From Thermoanaerobaculia bacterium (GTDB lineage Bacteria; Acidobacteriota; Thermoanaerobaculia; Multivoradales; J023), in contig JAUIJL010000026.1 of the NCBI GenBank assembly GCA_030431255.1, positions 1 to 64,000 of the forward strand: a stretch of 64,000 bases of DNA. Reading direction: 5' to 3'. Both the position numbers and the translations under genes were made by a program. A model generated the notes under the pieces. It ran no database searches, had not been told where the DNA came from, and was given only the letters and a program-made list of their open reading frames with translations. Positions 54,766 to 63,376 of this stretch are shown piece after piece. Position 1 is the first letter of the stretch; the number at the start of each line of letters is the position of its first letter.

Positions 54766-56017
54766 GGCTTTCCTCCAAGCCGGCGAGATCCAACGTGTCT
54801 GGCGGCGACAGCACCTCGTCGATGGCCGCCACCACTTCCGGTCGAATCAGCTGGCGCAGCAAGATCGCCAGCATCACCAACAGCTCCAACGTGTAAATCA
54901 AGCCGGTGAAGCCGCGCATCACCAAGGCGAAGGTAGGCACCACCAAGCTACACACGAGCACCACAGCCGCCGGTCGCCGGGCCGAGGCACCCGCCAGGCC
55001 CACCAAGAATCCATGCACGAGGCCGAAGATGATCACGAGGGAGATGCCGTAAGCCACGTAGAAGTGCACGAACGCGGCCAAATACGGCAACAAGACGTAG
55101 AAGAACGCCCAGCCCGCCGCCAGCAAATAGCTCTGATAGATCCGCGGCCGAACCCCGAAGCGCTCGAATAAGGCCGCGGTGGAGGCGAAGAAGACCAAAA
55201 ACGCCACCAAGCCGTGACGGATCATCTGCAGGATGATGTCGTCGAAGGCCTTGACCGACGGCAACACCGCCCCCACGGCCACACCGGATTCGAGGGAGTC
55301 GTAGGACCACGACAACACAGTCTCAGCGTCCTCTTCGATGACCTCCGTGGCCGGCAAGACCCCGGCGCGGTAGTCGAAACCGTCGCCGCCCCGGATGTGC
55401 ATCTCAAAGCTGAAGTCCCGCACGGGCAGCTCGGGATCCAGCCGGTAGGTGAAGCTGTCGAGACCTCGCCCGCGAAGCTGGATATCGATATCGAGCGCCT
55501 CGCCGTCCGCCAAGCGCCCCGTCCACTGCAACCGTCGACGATCCTCCCCCAGCTCCGCCTCGGCGACCTCACCGTCGACCCGAAAGCTGAGGTCCGACAG
55601 CAGCACCCGATCCTTGATCATTTGCAAGGGAAAAACAAAGACAAGATCGATGGTTTTGCCCTGATCGTTGTGGATGCGATACGAGCCGTTGAAGGTGAAA
55701 TCGAAGCCCGAAAAATAAACCAACCCCCGCTTGCGATAGCTCATCTCCGCGTCGAGCCGCACCTTCTGACGGGCCAGGGGCAAGCTCTCCAATCGATTAA
55801 AAACCGAGCCACTCTCCACGAACCGCACCGACGGCACCGGCTGCTCGATCGGCGCACCCCAACGCTCGGAGACATCCCGATGCAGCTCACTGGACGCGAA
55901 ATGGAATCGGTCGGCAATGCGAATCGCCATCACCGCCGAAGCCAGGACGACGATCGCCAGGCTGCCGAAGAAGTGGTGTCGAATCAGAAATCTAAAAACG
56001 AAACGAATAGTTCCCAT
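54758..56017 (-). CDS. CreD-like inner-membrane protein
   Basis: 419 residues; ATG 56017 with CGGAGGAAACACC upstream, chosen over a longer open frame that runs into recombinase debris. One N-terminal helix (residues 8-33), a beta-rich extracytoplasmic domain (about 40-260: GSYRIHNDQGKTIDLVFVFP, DIQLRGRGLDSFTYRLD) and five to six helices at the end (about 262-395, with PYLAAFVHFYVAYGISLVII). This helix/beta domain/helix-bundle layout is that of CreD (inner-membrane inheritance of stress from beta-lactams and envelope signals in proteobacteria), though the match is structural rather than clear in sequence. Coupled to the secreted partner downstream. Confidence 0.75.
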   Translation of the reverse strand: MGTIRFVFRFLIRHHFFGSLAIVVLASAVMAIRIADRFHFASSELHRDVSERWGAPIEQPVPSVRFVESGSVFNRLESLPLARQKVRLDAEMSYRKRGLVYFSGFDFTFNGSYRIHNDQGKTIDLVFVFPLQMIKDRVLLSDLSFRVDGEVAEAELGEDRRRLQWTGRLADGEALDIDIQLRGRGLDSFTYRLDPELPVRDFSFEMHIRGGDGFDYRAGVLPATEVIEEDAETVLSWSYDSLESGVAVGAVLPSVKAFDDIILQMIRHGLVAFLVFFASTAALFERFGVRPRIYQSYLLAAGWAFFYVLLPYLAAFVHFYVAYGISLVIIFGLVHGFLVGLAGASARRPAAVVLVCSLVVPTFALVMRGFTGLIYTLELLVMLAILLRQLIRPEVVAAIDEVLSPPDTLDLAGLEESHV

Positions 56018-56143
56018 GGTGTTTCCTCCGGTTTCTCTACCGGGAAAAACTATCGTTTCGAAATGCAGATTCGGTGCAGCCGGGGAGGCAAGGCGGACTG
56101 ATGCGTGGTGACTTGGGCTAAGTGTGACGGAGATAAGGCCTTC

Positions 56144-56282
56144 TTTGCAGCGGAGACGTCGGAGAGCGAGAGTTGAGCGCGGACCTGGAGAAGGTACGGG
56201 ATTGGCTGGGCCATGGGAGCATCGCAACAACGACGATCACTGGCGGTGGAATGGGGCAAACTCCGGAGGATCCGAGCTCTGG
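56144..56282 (+). pseudogene. Remnant of a tyrosine recombinase 3' end (first)
   Basis: One frame reads ADLEKVRDWLGHGSIATTTI (from about 56179), the segment before the catalytic tyrosine of integrases of the xerC/xerD type, here followed by TG instead of YDK. The flanking DNA (GCGGAGACGTCGG before, CTCCGGAGGATCC after) is a decayed match to the second remnant at 57114-57435. No start, no upstream catalytic residues and no active tyrosine: a dead fragment. It lies in the 312-bp interval upstream of the CreD-like gene. Confidence 0.75.
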
Positions 56283-56329
56283 GCTGGGGGATCCTCCGAG
56301 GTTTGTTGGGGTCTCGGGCCAGCAGGGGG

Positions 56330-56680
56330 CTAGGACCGCGCGAACACTCCACCCAAGCCGACGACCTCAGTGGAGCTGTTCGAGCTCATGATCGAGCGCG
56401 AGCCCATCATCTGAAGCTCAGAGTAGTCCGAGGACGCCTGCCCGATTCCCGACCAAGCCTCGTACACCGCAGCACCCGAGACCGTGGCGTAGAAGGTTAC
56501 ATTAGTCGAGGATTGGTGGCTGTCGTAGTAGTGGTACCGGCCAGAAACCTGGAGCGTGTAAGTCTTGCCGTCCACCGTGGTCTTCAGGGTACCGCTAAGG
56601 GTGCCGCCATCGTCGACAGCCTCGGTAATGTTTAAGGTCTCTCCGGTGTTGGCGTTGACATAGGTTCCTACTAGGCTCAT
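56330..56680 (-). CDS. Small beta-rich protein, possibly avidin/calycin-like
   Basis: 116 residues; ATG 56680 behind GGAGGAG at good spacing. No signal peptide. The sequence alternates short strands and turns: LVGTYVNANTGETLNI, DDGGTLSGTLKTT, YTLQVSGRYHYYDS, NVTFYATVSGAAVYEAWSGI, STEVVGLGGVFARS. The order GT-x-N-x-x-G, GxLxGT, LxGRY, W-S-G and a late VGxxxF recalls streptavidin, but most biotin-contacting Trp and Ser positions are missing, so biotin binding is not predicted. Flanked on both sides by recombinase remnants, it may be cargo of a former mobile element. Confidence 0.6.
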   Translation of the reverse strand: MSLVGTYVNANTGETLNITEAVDDGGTLSGTLKTTVDGKTYTLQVSGRYHYYDSHQSSTNVTFYATVSGAAVYEAWSGIGQASSDYSELQMMGSRSIMSSNSSTEVVGLGGVFARS

Positions 56681-56936
56681 GACGTGCTCTCCTCCAATTT
56701 GTGTAGTAGCAGGAATCACTATGATTCTGCTGATGGAGTAGTGGGATGAGCTGATCGATTGTCTCAGGCGTTGCGAAGAATATTTTCAGATCGGTGATCT
56801 GGGCCGGCGGGGCCGCGGCGGTAGGATTCGGTGTCGAGGAAGATCCGATGGGAAAAGAGCACATTGGCCCGCTCCATTTGCCGGCTAACCTGGTTGACCT
56901 TAAAGCTACTGATCCGAGGAGGCACCCCACAGCCCT
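56681..56936. other. Non-coding debris before the duplicated permease fragment
   Basis: No gene is supported. On the minus strand, a 53-codon stretch from about 56928 to 56767 reads with protein-like composition (VNQVSRQMERANVLFSHR) and then stops; it may be a further gene fragment, but I cannot name it. Confidence 0.3.
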
Positions 56937-57119
56937 CTAACGCACATCAAAAAGGAAAAGGATCACCGAAAGGGTGACGATGGAGCTGGTGGTGGCCAAG
57001 AAGATGGAGGTGGTGGCGATGGCTTGGCCGACTCCGTATTTCTTGGCGAAGACGCAAGTCATGACCCCCGAGGGTTGGGCAGCCATGAGCACGGCGACTT
57101 GGGTCCACAGGGGCTCGAT
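56937..57119 (-). pseudogene. Duplicated 3' end of the AEC permease gene
   Basis: Encodes the last 61 or so residues of the permease at 59816-60757, including IEPLWTQVAVLMAAQPSGVM and the LFDVR end and stop. About nine or ten mismatches in 183 bp by eye, nearly all silent; one changes Tyr to Cys (MTYVF to MTCVF). The match continues about 9 bp past the stop (CACAGCCC). It is joined at 57114-57120 directly to a recombinase remnant at a shared GGGCTCGAT. Confidence 0.9.
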
Positions 57120-57435
57120 ATGCGCGGCAAAGGCGACAGGATCCGTTTTCTGCCGATCGAGCCCGGAGCGCCGCTGTTTCAGCGGGTGATGGGAAACGTC
57201 GCTGCGCGCTGCATGCCCGGCTCGGTCTACGACCAGGTGGTGAAGCGGTATGCGAGCACGCGGGCATCGATCCTGCGGTACTCTCGCCGCATTCGCTGCG
57301 GGCGACGTCGGCGATCGAGGGTGGAGCGGACCTGGAGAAGGTGCGGGATTGGCTGAGCCATGATCGCGACAACGACGATCTACGACAAAAGTGCGCATTG
57401 TCCGGAGGACTCTCCGACCTTTGCGGTGAGCTATC
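57114..57435 (+). pseudogene. Remnant of a tyrosine recombinase 3' half (second)
   Basis: Three frames together read LDMRGKGDRIRFLPIEPGA, then YDQVVKRYA, then after a +1 shift HAGIDPAVLSPHSLRATSAI with the HxxR motif, EGGADLEKVRDWLSHD, and after another shift IATTTIYDKSAH with the catalytic Tyr. This is an integrase C-terminal half with at least two frameshifts and no N-terminus. It begins exactly where the copied permease sequence ends. Confidence 0.85.
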
Positions 57436-57627
57436 GGCGACGGACGAGCTGAGCGTGTCTCGGAGACGGCGAAATAGAATGCGGACGGTGAAACGGTCCC
57501 CCCGCATACGTAAGGAACGGCCCGGCTCTCTCCGAGTCATGCGGCCGTCTGGCTCTCTCTGAGCCATGCGGCCATCGCAATAGGAGACAACAAGGATTGG
57601 CCGGCCTCGAGAAGACGAGAATGAGTC
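57436..57627. repeat. Short interval with a 27-bp direct repeat
   Basis: GGCTCTCTCCGAGTCATGCG at 57524 and GGCTCTCTCTGAGCCATGCG at 57551 are two copies of a 27-bp unit between the recombinase remnant and the GTPase gene. No gene is seen. Confidence 0.5.
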
Positions 57628-58359
57628 TTAGGAGGCTTTGGCCTTGAGCGAAGGCTCCTCGCGGGTGCCGCGGCTACGCTCCTGGCCGATCTCTCTGATC
57701 GGGGAAAGCTCGCTGAGCATGTCGACGAGTTGAGCTGGGCTCGGAAGACCGACTTCCTGCGTGCTGAATTCGTTCTGGCGGCGATACAGCACTCCTGCAA
57801 GCTCCATGTGACGGAGTGCTTCTCCAATCGCGAAAACGAAGGACTCGCGGATCCCCTTCCCCTCGGTGGCGACAGTGGCGTGATACTGGTGCCGAAATTC
57901 GGGGCCTAAGTTGTTGAGAATGATCTGCGGGTCCAGAGCCCCGGGTACATCTTGCTTGTTCAGTTGGACGAAGATCGGAATGGTCCGGTTGCGGCGAGCG
58001 ATCTGGCGCTGAAGATTCCGGAAGTGTCTGAGTGAGGTGGCGAATTCCTCCGGGCTGGAATCGACGACGAAAACGACGGCGTCTGCCGCAGACAAGATCA
58101 AGGACCGCCGCCGTGCCAGGGAAGCTTGCCCGGGAACCGCGACAACCCGGCAGCTGATGGGTCTTCCGAGTCTCTGCCCACCCTCGTATTCCAACCAGTC
58201 GAAGAGCTGCGTCCGGCCGTCTTGCTCTTCAGGGGTCTCGACATTGCGATCGAGAAGGCTTCCTAGGCTACGGATCGACTCGGTCTTGCCGGCTTGTGGT
58301 GCACCGTCATAGACGATGTGCAGCACCAGACTGTTCGTCTCTTCTTGAATCGTAGACAT
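57628..58359 (-). CDS. MglA-like small GTPase
   Basis: 243 residues; ATG 58359 with AAAGG upstream (a TTG at 58377 is possible). G1 is GAPQAGKTES (residues 19-28), G3 is VPGQ (75-78) inside SCRVVAVPGQASLARRR, as in the bacterial MglA family where TVPGQ replaces DxxGQ, and G4 is NKQD (134-137). Residues 92-101 (ADAVVFVVDS) are the usual core strand. The C-terminal 50 residues are a charged extension. MglA-type GTPases set cell polarity and motility in myxobacteria and related processes elsewhere, with roadblock proteins as GAPs. The roadblock gene 71 bp upstream on the same strand supports that pairing. Confidence 0.88.
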   Translation of the reverse strand: MSTIQEETNSLVLHIVYDGAPQAGKTESIRSLGSLLDRNVETPEEQDGRTQLFDWLEYEGGQRLGRPISCRVVAVPGQASLARRRSLILSAADAVVFVVDSSPEEFATSLRHFRNLQRQIARRNRTIPIFVQLNKQDVPGALDPQIILNNLGPEFRHQYHATVATEGKGIRESFVFAIGEALRHMELAGVLYRRQNEFSTQEVGLPSPAQLVDMLSELSPIREIGQERSRGTREEPSLKAKAS

Positions 58360-58430
58360 GGGCGAGGGACCTTTCAACCGAGGTGAGAAATATGCACGTC
58401 CTATCGCGCGAGGAAGAGAAGCAAGATCTC

Positions 58431-58793
58431 TCAGACCTGAAGGGTCTTGCAGATCGAAGCCAACTTGTGACGAGCCAAGGCCAGATTGGCCGATTTGCGA
58501 TCGAATGCCGTATACAAGAAAAGAGTCGTCCCGGGCTGCGGAAACATGAGGTGATACTCCTTGCCCAGGGAGATCAGAATGTCCTCAATACCGTCTTCGA
58601 GCCCCAAGCTCTGCATCACTTTCAATTTTGCTCGGATCACCTCCGAGTTGCCGGCTGCCGCTACTTCTAAATCGAAGCCGGCTCGTCCGCCCGATGTTCC
58701 CAGACACATCCCGCTCTCATAGTCCACCAGCGCAACGCCGATAGCGCCGTCGATTTCCATGGCCCGGGCGAGACTTTCAGTCAAATTGCTCAC
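58431..58793 (-). CDS. Roadblock/LC7-domain protein (MglB-like)
   Basis: 120 residues, the normal size of a single roadblock domain. MSNLTESLARAMEIDGAIGVALVDYESGMCLGTSGG is the helix and first hairpin; DLEVAAAGNSEVIRAKLKVM, DILISLGKEYHLMFPQ and TLFLYTAFDRKSANLALARHKL complete the fold. Such proteins dimerise and stimulate or localise partner GTPases. First gene of the pair with the MglA-like GTPase. Confidence 0.88.
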   Translation of the reverse strand: MSNLTESLARAMEIDGAIGVALVDYESGMCLGTSGGRAGFDLEVAAAGNSEVIRAKLKVMQSLGLEDGIEDILISLGKEYHLMFPQPGTTLFLYTAFDRKSANLALARHKLASICKTLQV

Positions 58794-59293
58794 AACAACC
58801 TCTTCTGGTTAGCTTAGGGCATAGGTGGCCGGCTCGGGTAAGCCCGAAGGGGGCGCCTGGCGCAACGTTCCTCGTGGTTCCATCACTCTCCTGTGTCGCA
58901 GGGAAGTAGCTTAACCCAGCACGCTTACGATCGACCTTACAACGTCGATGATCAGGGGGCGCTTCGGTCCATCAGGGCGTCTCCGGCTCATTCGAAGCCC
59001 GGGCTACGGCGAGCTTCTCGCTTGCCGTGCCTTTCTGAAGCGGTGGAGGCAAAAGCTGAGCTGAGCTTGTCGAGGGAGCATCAAGAAGGAACCCGGTCGC
59101 ATGGCACAATAACAACAAACAATTTGACTGCGTCGAGCTCTCCCTCCAAAAATGCCTCCAAAGATCCTGTGAATGTTAGAGCTGCTTCTCTTGATCGAGG
59201 ATCAGAGTCGGATATTGTATGGAACGTTGGATTACCCCCCCCTCGGACCCCGGAAAGACTGTTTCGCATCCCGTGCGGCCAGGAGGTAGGCCA
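58794..59293. other. Divergent intergenic region, roadblock/response regulator
   Basis: 500 bp between divergent genes, with GC clearly lower at 59090-59220 than around it. A promoter candidate is given separately. Apart from a short A/C-rich run near 59107 nothing structured is seen. Confidence 0.4.
59191..59218 (+). promoter_or_regulatory. Candidate promoter of the response-regulator gene
   Basis: TTGATC (59191-59196), 16-bp spacer, TATTGT (59213-59218), 76 bp before the start at 59294 and in the AT-richer part of the region. A sigma70-like match by eye only. Confidence 0.35.
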
Positions 59294-59683
59294 TTGAGCA
59301 GAGCAACGATTCTTGTAGTCGACGACAACGAAGTCGTCTTGGAAGTGACGAGGGCGCGCCTTGAGGATGCCGATTTTTTCGTGTCGGTCGTGACGAGCCC
59401 GTTGAAGATCAACCCGGCGATCCGCGAATTCAAACCGGACTTGATTCTCTTGGATGTTTACATGCCGGTGCTCTCGGGCAGGCGTACGGCCGAGATTCTC
59501 AAACAATACAACATTTCGAAAGGGATCCCCGTCCTTTTGTTTTCAGGGGCAGACGCTCTCGAGCTGGAGGAGATAGCTCGGGACTTGGAGCTCGAGGGTT
59601 TCGTGAAGAAGTCGCCATTGAATGTCGGTTTGGTCGAGAGTGTCGAGAAAGCATTGGGGCTCGACTCTCTTCAAGACTCTTAG
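59294..59683 (+). CDS. Single-domain response regulator
   Basis: 129 residues from a TTG at 59294 with AGGAGG upstream; no better start exists. The receiver domain is complete: acidic pocket VVDDNE (about 9-14), acceptor Asp in LILLDVYMPVLSG (about 53), Ser in LFSGAD and Lys in FVKKSP. No output domain, so it acts by protein-protein contact, in the manner of CheY. Divergent from the roadblock/MglA-like pair; a polarity or motility module is possible but not shown. Confidence 0.88.
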   Translation: MSRATILVVDDNEVVLEVTRARLEDADFFVSVVTSPLKINPAIREFKPDLILLDVYMPVLSGRRTAEILKQYNISKGIPVLLFSGADALELEEIARDLELEGFVKKSPLNVGLVESVEKALGLDSLQDS

Positions 59684-59815
59684 GATCGTTCTCGTCTCCC
59701 GCCTACGTCCACTCCAGGTCCAAAATCACTCGGCCCTTCTCGTCCCGCCGGTAAACAGCAGTGCCACTTCATGTTCTAGTGTGTCGAAATCGGTCTTCGA
59801 CATCGCCACAGCCCC

Positions 59816-60757
59816 CTAACGCACGTCAAAAAGGAAAAGAATCACCGACAGGGTGACGATGGAGCTGGTGGTCGCCAAGAAGATGGAGGTGGTGGCGATG
59901 GCTTGGCCGACTCCGTATTTCTTGGCGAAGACGTAGGTCATGACCCCCGACGGTTGGGCGGCCATGAGCACGGCGACTTGGGTCCACAAGGGCTCGATGT
60001 GGAAGAGGTGGGTGGCGAGCACGTAGACCAGGGCGGGCATGAGCATGGTTTTGCCGACCACCACCACCGACGATTGGAAGAGGCGTCCGGCAATGCCGTA
60101 GTGGGTCAAGGAGGCGCCGAGGCTGAAGAGGGCGCATGGGGTGACCGAGCGCTGCATGAGGGCGCAGATCTCCTCCACGGGTTTCGGCAGGCCGAAGGGG
60201 CCGAGGTTGAAGAATAGCCCGACGAAAATACCGATCAGGATGGGATTGGTGGCCAAGGAACGCAGGGTTTGGGTCAACATTTGACGGGTCGAGGAGCCGC
60301 CTTCGAGCCGATTGATTTCGAGCAGCAGCGTGGTAATGGTGAAGAACAACAGCCCGTGGAATGACAACAAAATGAAAAACGGCAGCTCACCGGCTTCGCC
60401 ATAGGTGGTCAAGATCAGGGGTAGCCCGAGCAATACGGTGTTGCCGAAGGAAAAACCGAAGCCGGTGATCACCTGTCCTCCGTAGGTCCGACGGAAGGCG
60501 TAGCGGGCGATCAAAAAACCGAGCCCGAAGACGAACGCCGCGCTCAGGTAGTAGGAACCGAAGAAACCCCAAGGGATCGTGTCCGGCAGCTGCGCCGTCG
60601 CCAGGGTGCGCAACAACATGAGGGGCACGGCGAAATCGAAGACGTACTTGGCCAAGCCGGACTCGGCGTCGTCCGTGAACCAGCCCACCCGGGTGGCGCC
60701 GTAACCCAGCCCCACCACCCCGAATACCGGCAGCACGATGTCGACGACCACACTCAT
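59816..60757 (-). CDS. AEC-family permease (auxin efflux carrier type)
   Basis: 313 residues, ten membrane helices. VDIVLPVFGVVGLGYGATRVGWF, YVFDFAVPLMLLRTLA, GFSFGNTVLLGLPLI, NPILIGIFVGLFF and the C-terminal VLMAAQPSGVMTYVFAKKYG with the ASSxP-like helix break are typical of bacterial AEC transporters, which move malate, malonate or related anions. The gene stands alone with room for its own promoter at 60758-60911. Its last 183 bp are copied at 56937-57119. Confidence 0.9.
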   Translation of the reverse strand: MSVVVDIVLPVFGVVGLGYGATRVGWFTDDAESGLAKYVFDFAVPLMLLRTLATAQLPDTIPWGFFGSYYLSAAFVFGLGFLIARYAFRRTYGGQVITGFGFSFGNTVLLGLPLILTTYGEAGELPFFILLSFHGLLFFTITTLLLEINRLEGGSSTRQMLTQTLRSLATNPILIGIFVGLFFNLGPFGLPKPVEEICALMQRSVTPCALFSLGASLTHYGIAGRLFQSSVVVVGKTMLMPALVYVLATHLFHIEPLWTQVAVLMAAQPSGVMTYVFAKKYGVGQAIATTSIFLATTSSIVTLSVILFLFDVR

Positions 60758-60911
60758 GGAGTCTCCTCAGTCGGTGATTCCGACTCACCGCGGAACGCCG
60801 ACACAACGCCGCATATTGCTGAAACCCTACTGAAAATCCGACGGCAAACACGTACAAAGGAACCTACCATCCTCGAAGAGCCTCCGAGTGCACGGAAAGG
60901 TGCTGCCAGGC

Positions 60912-61964
60912 CTATCGGCCCTTGGAGCTACCGTAGCGGATCTCGAATCCGAAGCCGAGCTCCCAGCTGGTCACGCGATCCTCCCCCGGATTGCGGGGGA
61001 AGTTGACGCCGCCGATGAGCTCGCCGAAGAACCATTCGCGAAGCATCTGCCGACGGTAGATGGTGCGGACGCCGAATCGCTCGAGGCCGACTTCGGCGTC
61101 TGTTTCGCCTTCCACGTAAAAGGTGTGGGAAAAGGCTTCCAGGTCGCCGATGCTGTGGTAGAGGGTAATGCCCGTGGTCCAGTCCACACCGTCCGTGCTT
61201 TCGGAAAAGGTCGCGGCACCGTTCCAACGAACCAGCACGGGTCTCGCCAAGATCTCCTCGAAGTCGAGGGACACTGTGTTGCCGAAACCCCTTTGATTTC
61301 GCCAGAAGAGGGTGTTGCGAAAACGGAACAATCGGGTGTCGGAGAGAAACCAATGGCGCCGGAACCGACCCTGGACGAAGGGCTCCAGAGGAAATCGGAC
61401 CCGGACCCCGACTCGCAGGTCGATACGATTCGACGTGCCGCTTCCTCGAACCGGCCGGTAACCGAGCCCCACCAGCCAGTCGCGATCGACGTCGTCACGG
61501 AAGAGCTCGGGCAGACCTTCAATGCCCTCGTTGCGCCCGGAGACGAAAACCTCCTCCTCTTCCCGTCCGAAGAAGGCATTGATCCGGCGATCGAAATTGG
61601 GAAAGCTGACCTCAGCCTTGAACCGAACCTTGCCGTCGAAGCCCTCATGCTCGTCGTGGATGGCATCGACCGAAAGACGTCCCCACGTCCGCTCTGCCTC
61701 CTGATCGAATCGAGCGTCGCCGAAGAAACCGTCGAACCAACGGGCTGAAGAGCAGACGCTGCGGAAAATACCCCGCTGCACGATGTCGATCCAGGCCCCG
61801 CCTTCGCCGTCCGGTCGGCAAGGGTTGACGGCTTTCTCTTCGTCGTCCCTGGAGTCGGCGGCCTCCTGCTCGTCTTCCACCGAATGCGTCGCTTGCGCGA
61901 CCATCGGCGAGGCCCACAGCAAGGCGATAAGCACGGCGAAGATCCGATCTTGATGTTTCGGCAT
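60912..61964 (-). CDS. Putative outer-membrane beta-barrel protein
   Basis: 350 residues; ATG 61964 followed by a signal peptide (IFAVLIALLWASPMVAQA, residues 8-25). After an acidic linker and a CRPD segment, the rest alternates amphipathic strands with aromatic ends (RFKAEVSFPNFDRRINAFF, RDWLVGLGYRPV, RIDLRVGVRVRFPLEPFVQG, FGVRTIYRRQMLREWFFGEL) and finishes ELGFGFEIRYGSSKGR. This fits an outer-membrane barrel of about 12-14 strands; it does not end in the usual aromatic residue. No named family recognised. Confidence 0.7.
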   Translation of the reverse strand: MPKHQDRIFAVLIALLWASPMVAQATHSVEDEQEAADSRDDEEKAVNPCRPDGEGGAWIDIVQRGIFRSVCSSARWFDGFFGDARFDQEAERTWGRLSVDAIHDEHEGFDGKVRFKAEVSFPNFDRRINAFFGREEEEVFVSGRNEGIEGLPELFRDDVDRDWLVGLGYRPVRGSGTSNRIDLRVGVRVRFPLEPFVQGRFRRHWFLSDTRLFRFRNTLFWRNQRGFGNTVSLDFEEILARPVLVRWNGAATFSESTDGVDWTTGITLYHSIGDLEAFSHTFYVEGETDAEVGLERFGVRTIYRRQMLREWFFGELIGGVNFPRNPGEDRVTSWELGFGFEIRYGSSKGR

Positions 61965-62024
61965 GGCGCAATATCTTATGCCAATCCGGAAAAATGCGGG
62001 GCGACGGGTCGTTCGTACAGGTGT

Positions 62025-63036
62025 ATTCGTACCGGCCTTACCGCTTGGTGAGAGAGCTCGGGCGCGCGGCGGCATGGGCGTGGTGTATCTGGCGGAACGG
62101 ACCGACGGTTTGCTGGATCAGTAGGTCGCGATCAAAGCCCTGCAGCTCGGGAAACACGGAGATTTTACGGAACGTTTCGACCAGGAGCGACGGATCCTTG
62201 GCACCTTGGATCACCCGGGCATTGCCCCGCCTCCTGGACGCGGGCTCGACGCCCCGGGGCCTGCCCTACATCGTCATGGAGCGTGTGGACGGGCACGCCA
62301 TCGATCTCTACTGCAGAGAAGAAGGGCTCTCCATCGCCGATCGCCTCAAGCTGTTGGTGCAAGTCTGCGAAGCCGTGGAAGCGGCACACCGGGCGTTGAT
62401 CGTGCATCGCGACCTCAAGCCGTCGCCGGCCATGCGCGCCGTGGCGATTTGTGACCAAGAGCCCCGCTCCCTTTCATCGACCGTCCGGGCCTTGTCGGAC
62501 GCCAAAAAGGAGCGGCTGGCGTCGCAGCTTCAGCAAACGGTGAGTCGACTGCCCGCGGCCCTGTCGGGCGATCTAGACGCCATCGCCCTGAAGGCCTTGC
62601 AGAAGGAGCCGAATCGGCGCTAAGAGTCCGTGAGGCAGCTGCGTCGGGATCTCGAGCGCTATCTGGCGCGATATGACGAGGCGGAGGTGGTGCTGTGTCA
62701 GGCATTGGAGATCCGCCGCCAGGTCTATGGGTCGATGCACCCACGAGTGGCGGTGTTGATCAGCCGACTGGCGACGGTGGAAAGACTGCGAGGTCGGCCG
62801 GAGCAAGCCCTGCCGCTCTATCGGCAAGCCCAAGACATCCGACAGCGAGTCTTCGACCCGGGGCATCCGGAAATCGGCAGCTCGCGGATTGTTTGATCGA
62901 TCTGGGCCGGATCGACGAGGCCGCCGAGGCCTTGGAAGAAGCCATCGGCATCCTCGACACGGCCGGTCGCGGACCGGAAGCGGAGAGAGCCCGCGAGATG
63001 CTCCGGGGGCTGGATCGATCGAGATCCTTAGGCTGA
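62025..63036 (+). pseudogene. Decayed Ser/Thr protein kinase-TPR gene
   Basis: Kinase sequence is readable only by changing frames: PYRLVRELG, then the GGMGVVYLAER loop in a shifted frame, an in-frame TAG before VAIKALQ (62111-62113), FTERFDQERRILGTLDHPG, YIVMERVDGHAIDLYC, ALIVHRDLKPS, and then a jump past the DFG and activation segment to LSGDLDAIALKALQKEPNRR with another stop. TPR sequence follows (YDEAEVVLCQALEIRRQVYG, EAAEALEEAIGILD) with a further shift near 62890. Same family as the kinase at 24767-27103. It is dead. Confidence 0.9.
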
Positions 63037-63073
63037 CGTCTTTACTCTGGCACTGCAAACTCAGGTGGCAAAA

Positions 63074-63178
63074 CTTAGGTGCCACGTTGATATCTTAGGT
63101 GCCACGTTGATATCCGGTGGCTCGTTCTGTAGCTCAAACTTAGGTGCCACGTTGATATCTGGTGGCTCGTTCTGTAGC
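63074..63178. repeat. Short direct repeats upstream of the transposase
   Basis: CTTAGGTGCCACGTTGATAT occurs at 63074, 63094 (adjacent tandem) and 63139; GGTGGCTCGTTCTGTAGC occurs at 63117 and 63161, giving a 44-45-bp composite unit. They lie between the dead kinase and the transposase leader and could be transposase binding sites or remains of element ends. Confidence 0.75.
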
Positions 63179-63286
63179 CCAAAACTTGACCATTTTCACT
63201 GTATTGCAGAATCAGCGACCAGTTTAACGTCCTTCCTCAAGTAGAGGCGTGTGCCTTTTGACACCCACTACTATGGAGGAACGAAC

Positions 63287-63376
63287 ATGACCATCAACAT
63301 TCCCAACCCATCTAGCCTTACCGATGAAGCGAGGTGCGCCCAGAGGCATTCGCTGTCGGCGGTGAGTCATGTCTAG
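63287..63376 (+). CDS. 29-residue ORF coupled to the transposase
   Basis: ATG 63287 has a strong GGAGG site seven bases upstream. The peptide, MTINIPNPSSLTDEARCAQR continuing to SAVSHV, has no known motif. Its stop overlaps the start of the transposase in ATGTCTAG (8 nt), so ribosomes finishing it can start the transposase. It may be a real small protein or a translational leader that limits transposase synthesis. Confidence 0.5.
   Translation: MTINIPNPSSLTDEARCAQRHSLSAVSHV

Noticed and set aside
56144-57435. An integron or attC array
   Set aside because: Only recombinase 3' fragments are present; no attC-like paired repeats or intact integrase were seen.
63074-63178. Possible CRISPR array from 20-bp direct repeats
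   Set aside because: Two of three copies are directly adjacent with no spacer, and no cas genes are nearby.
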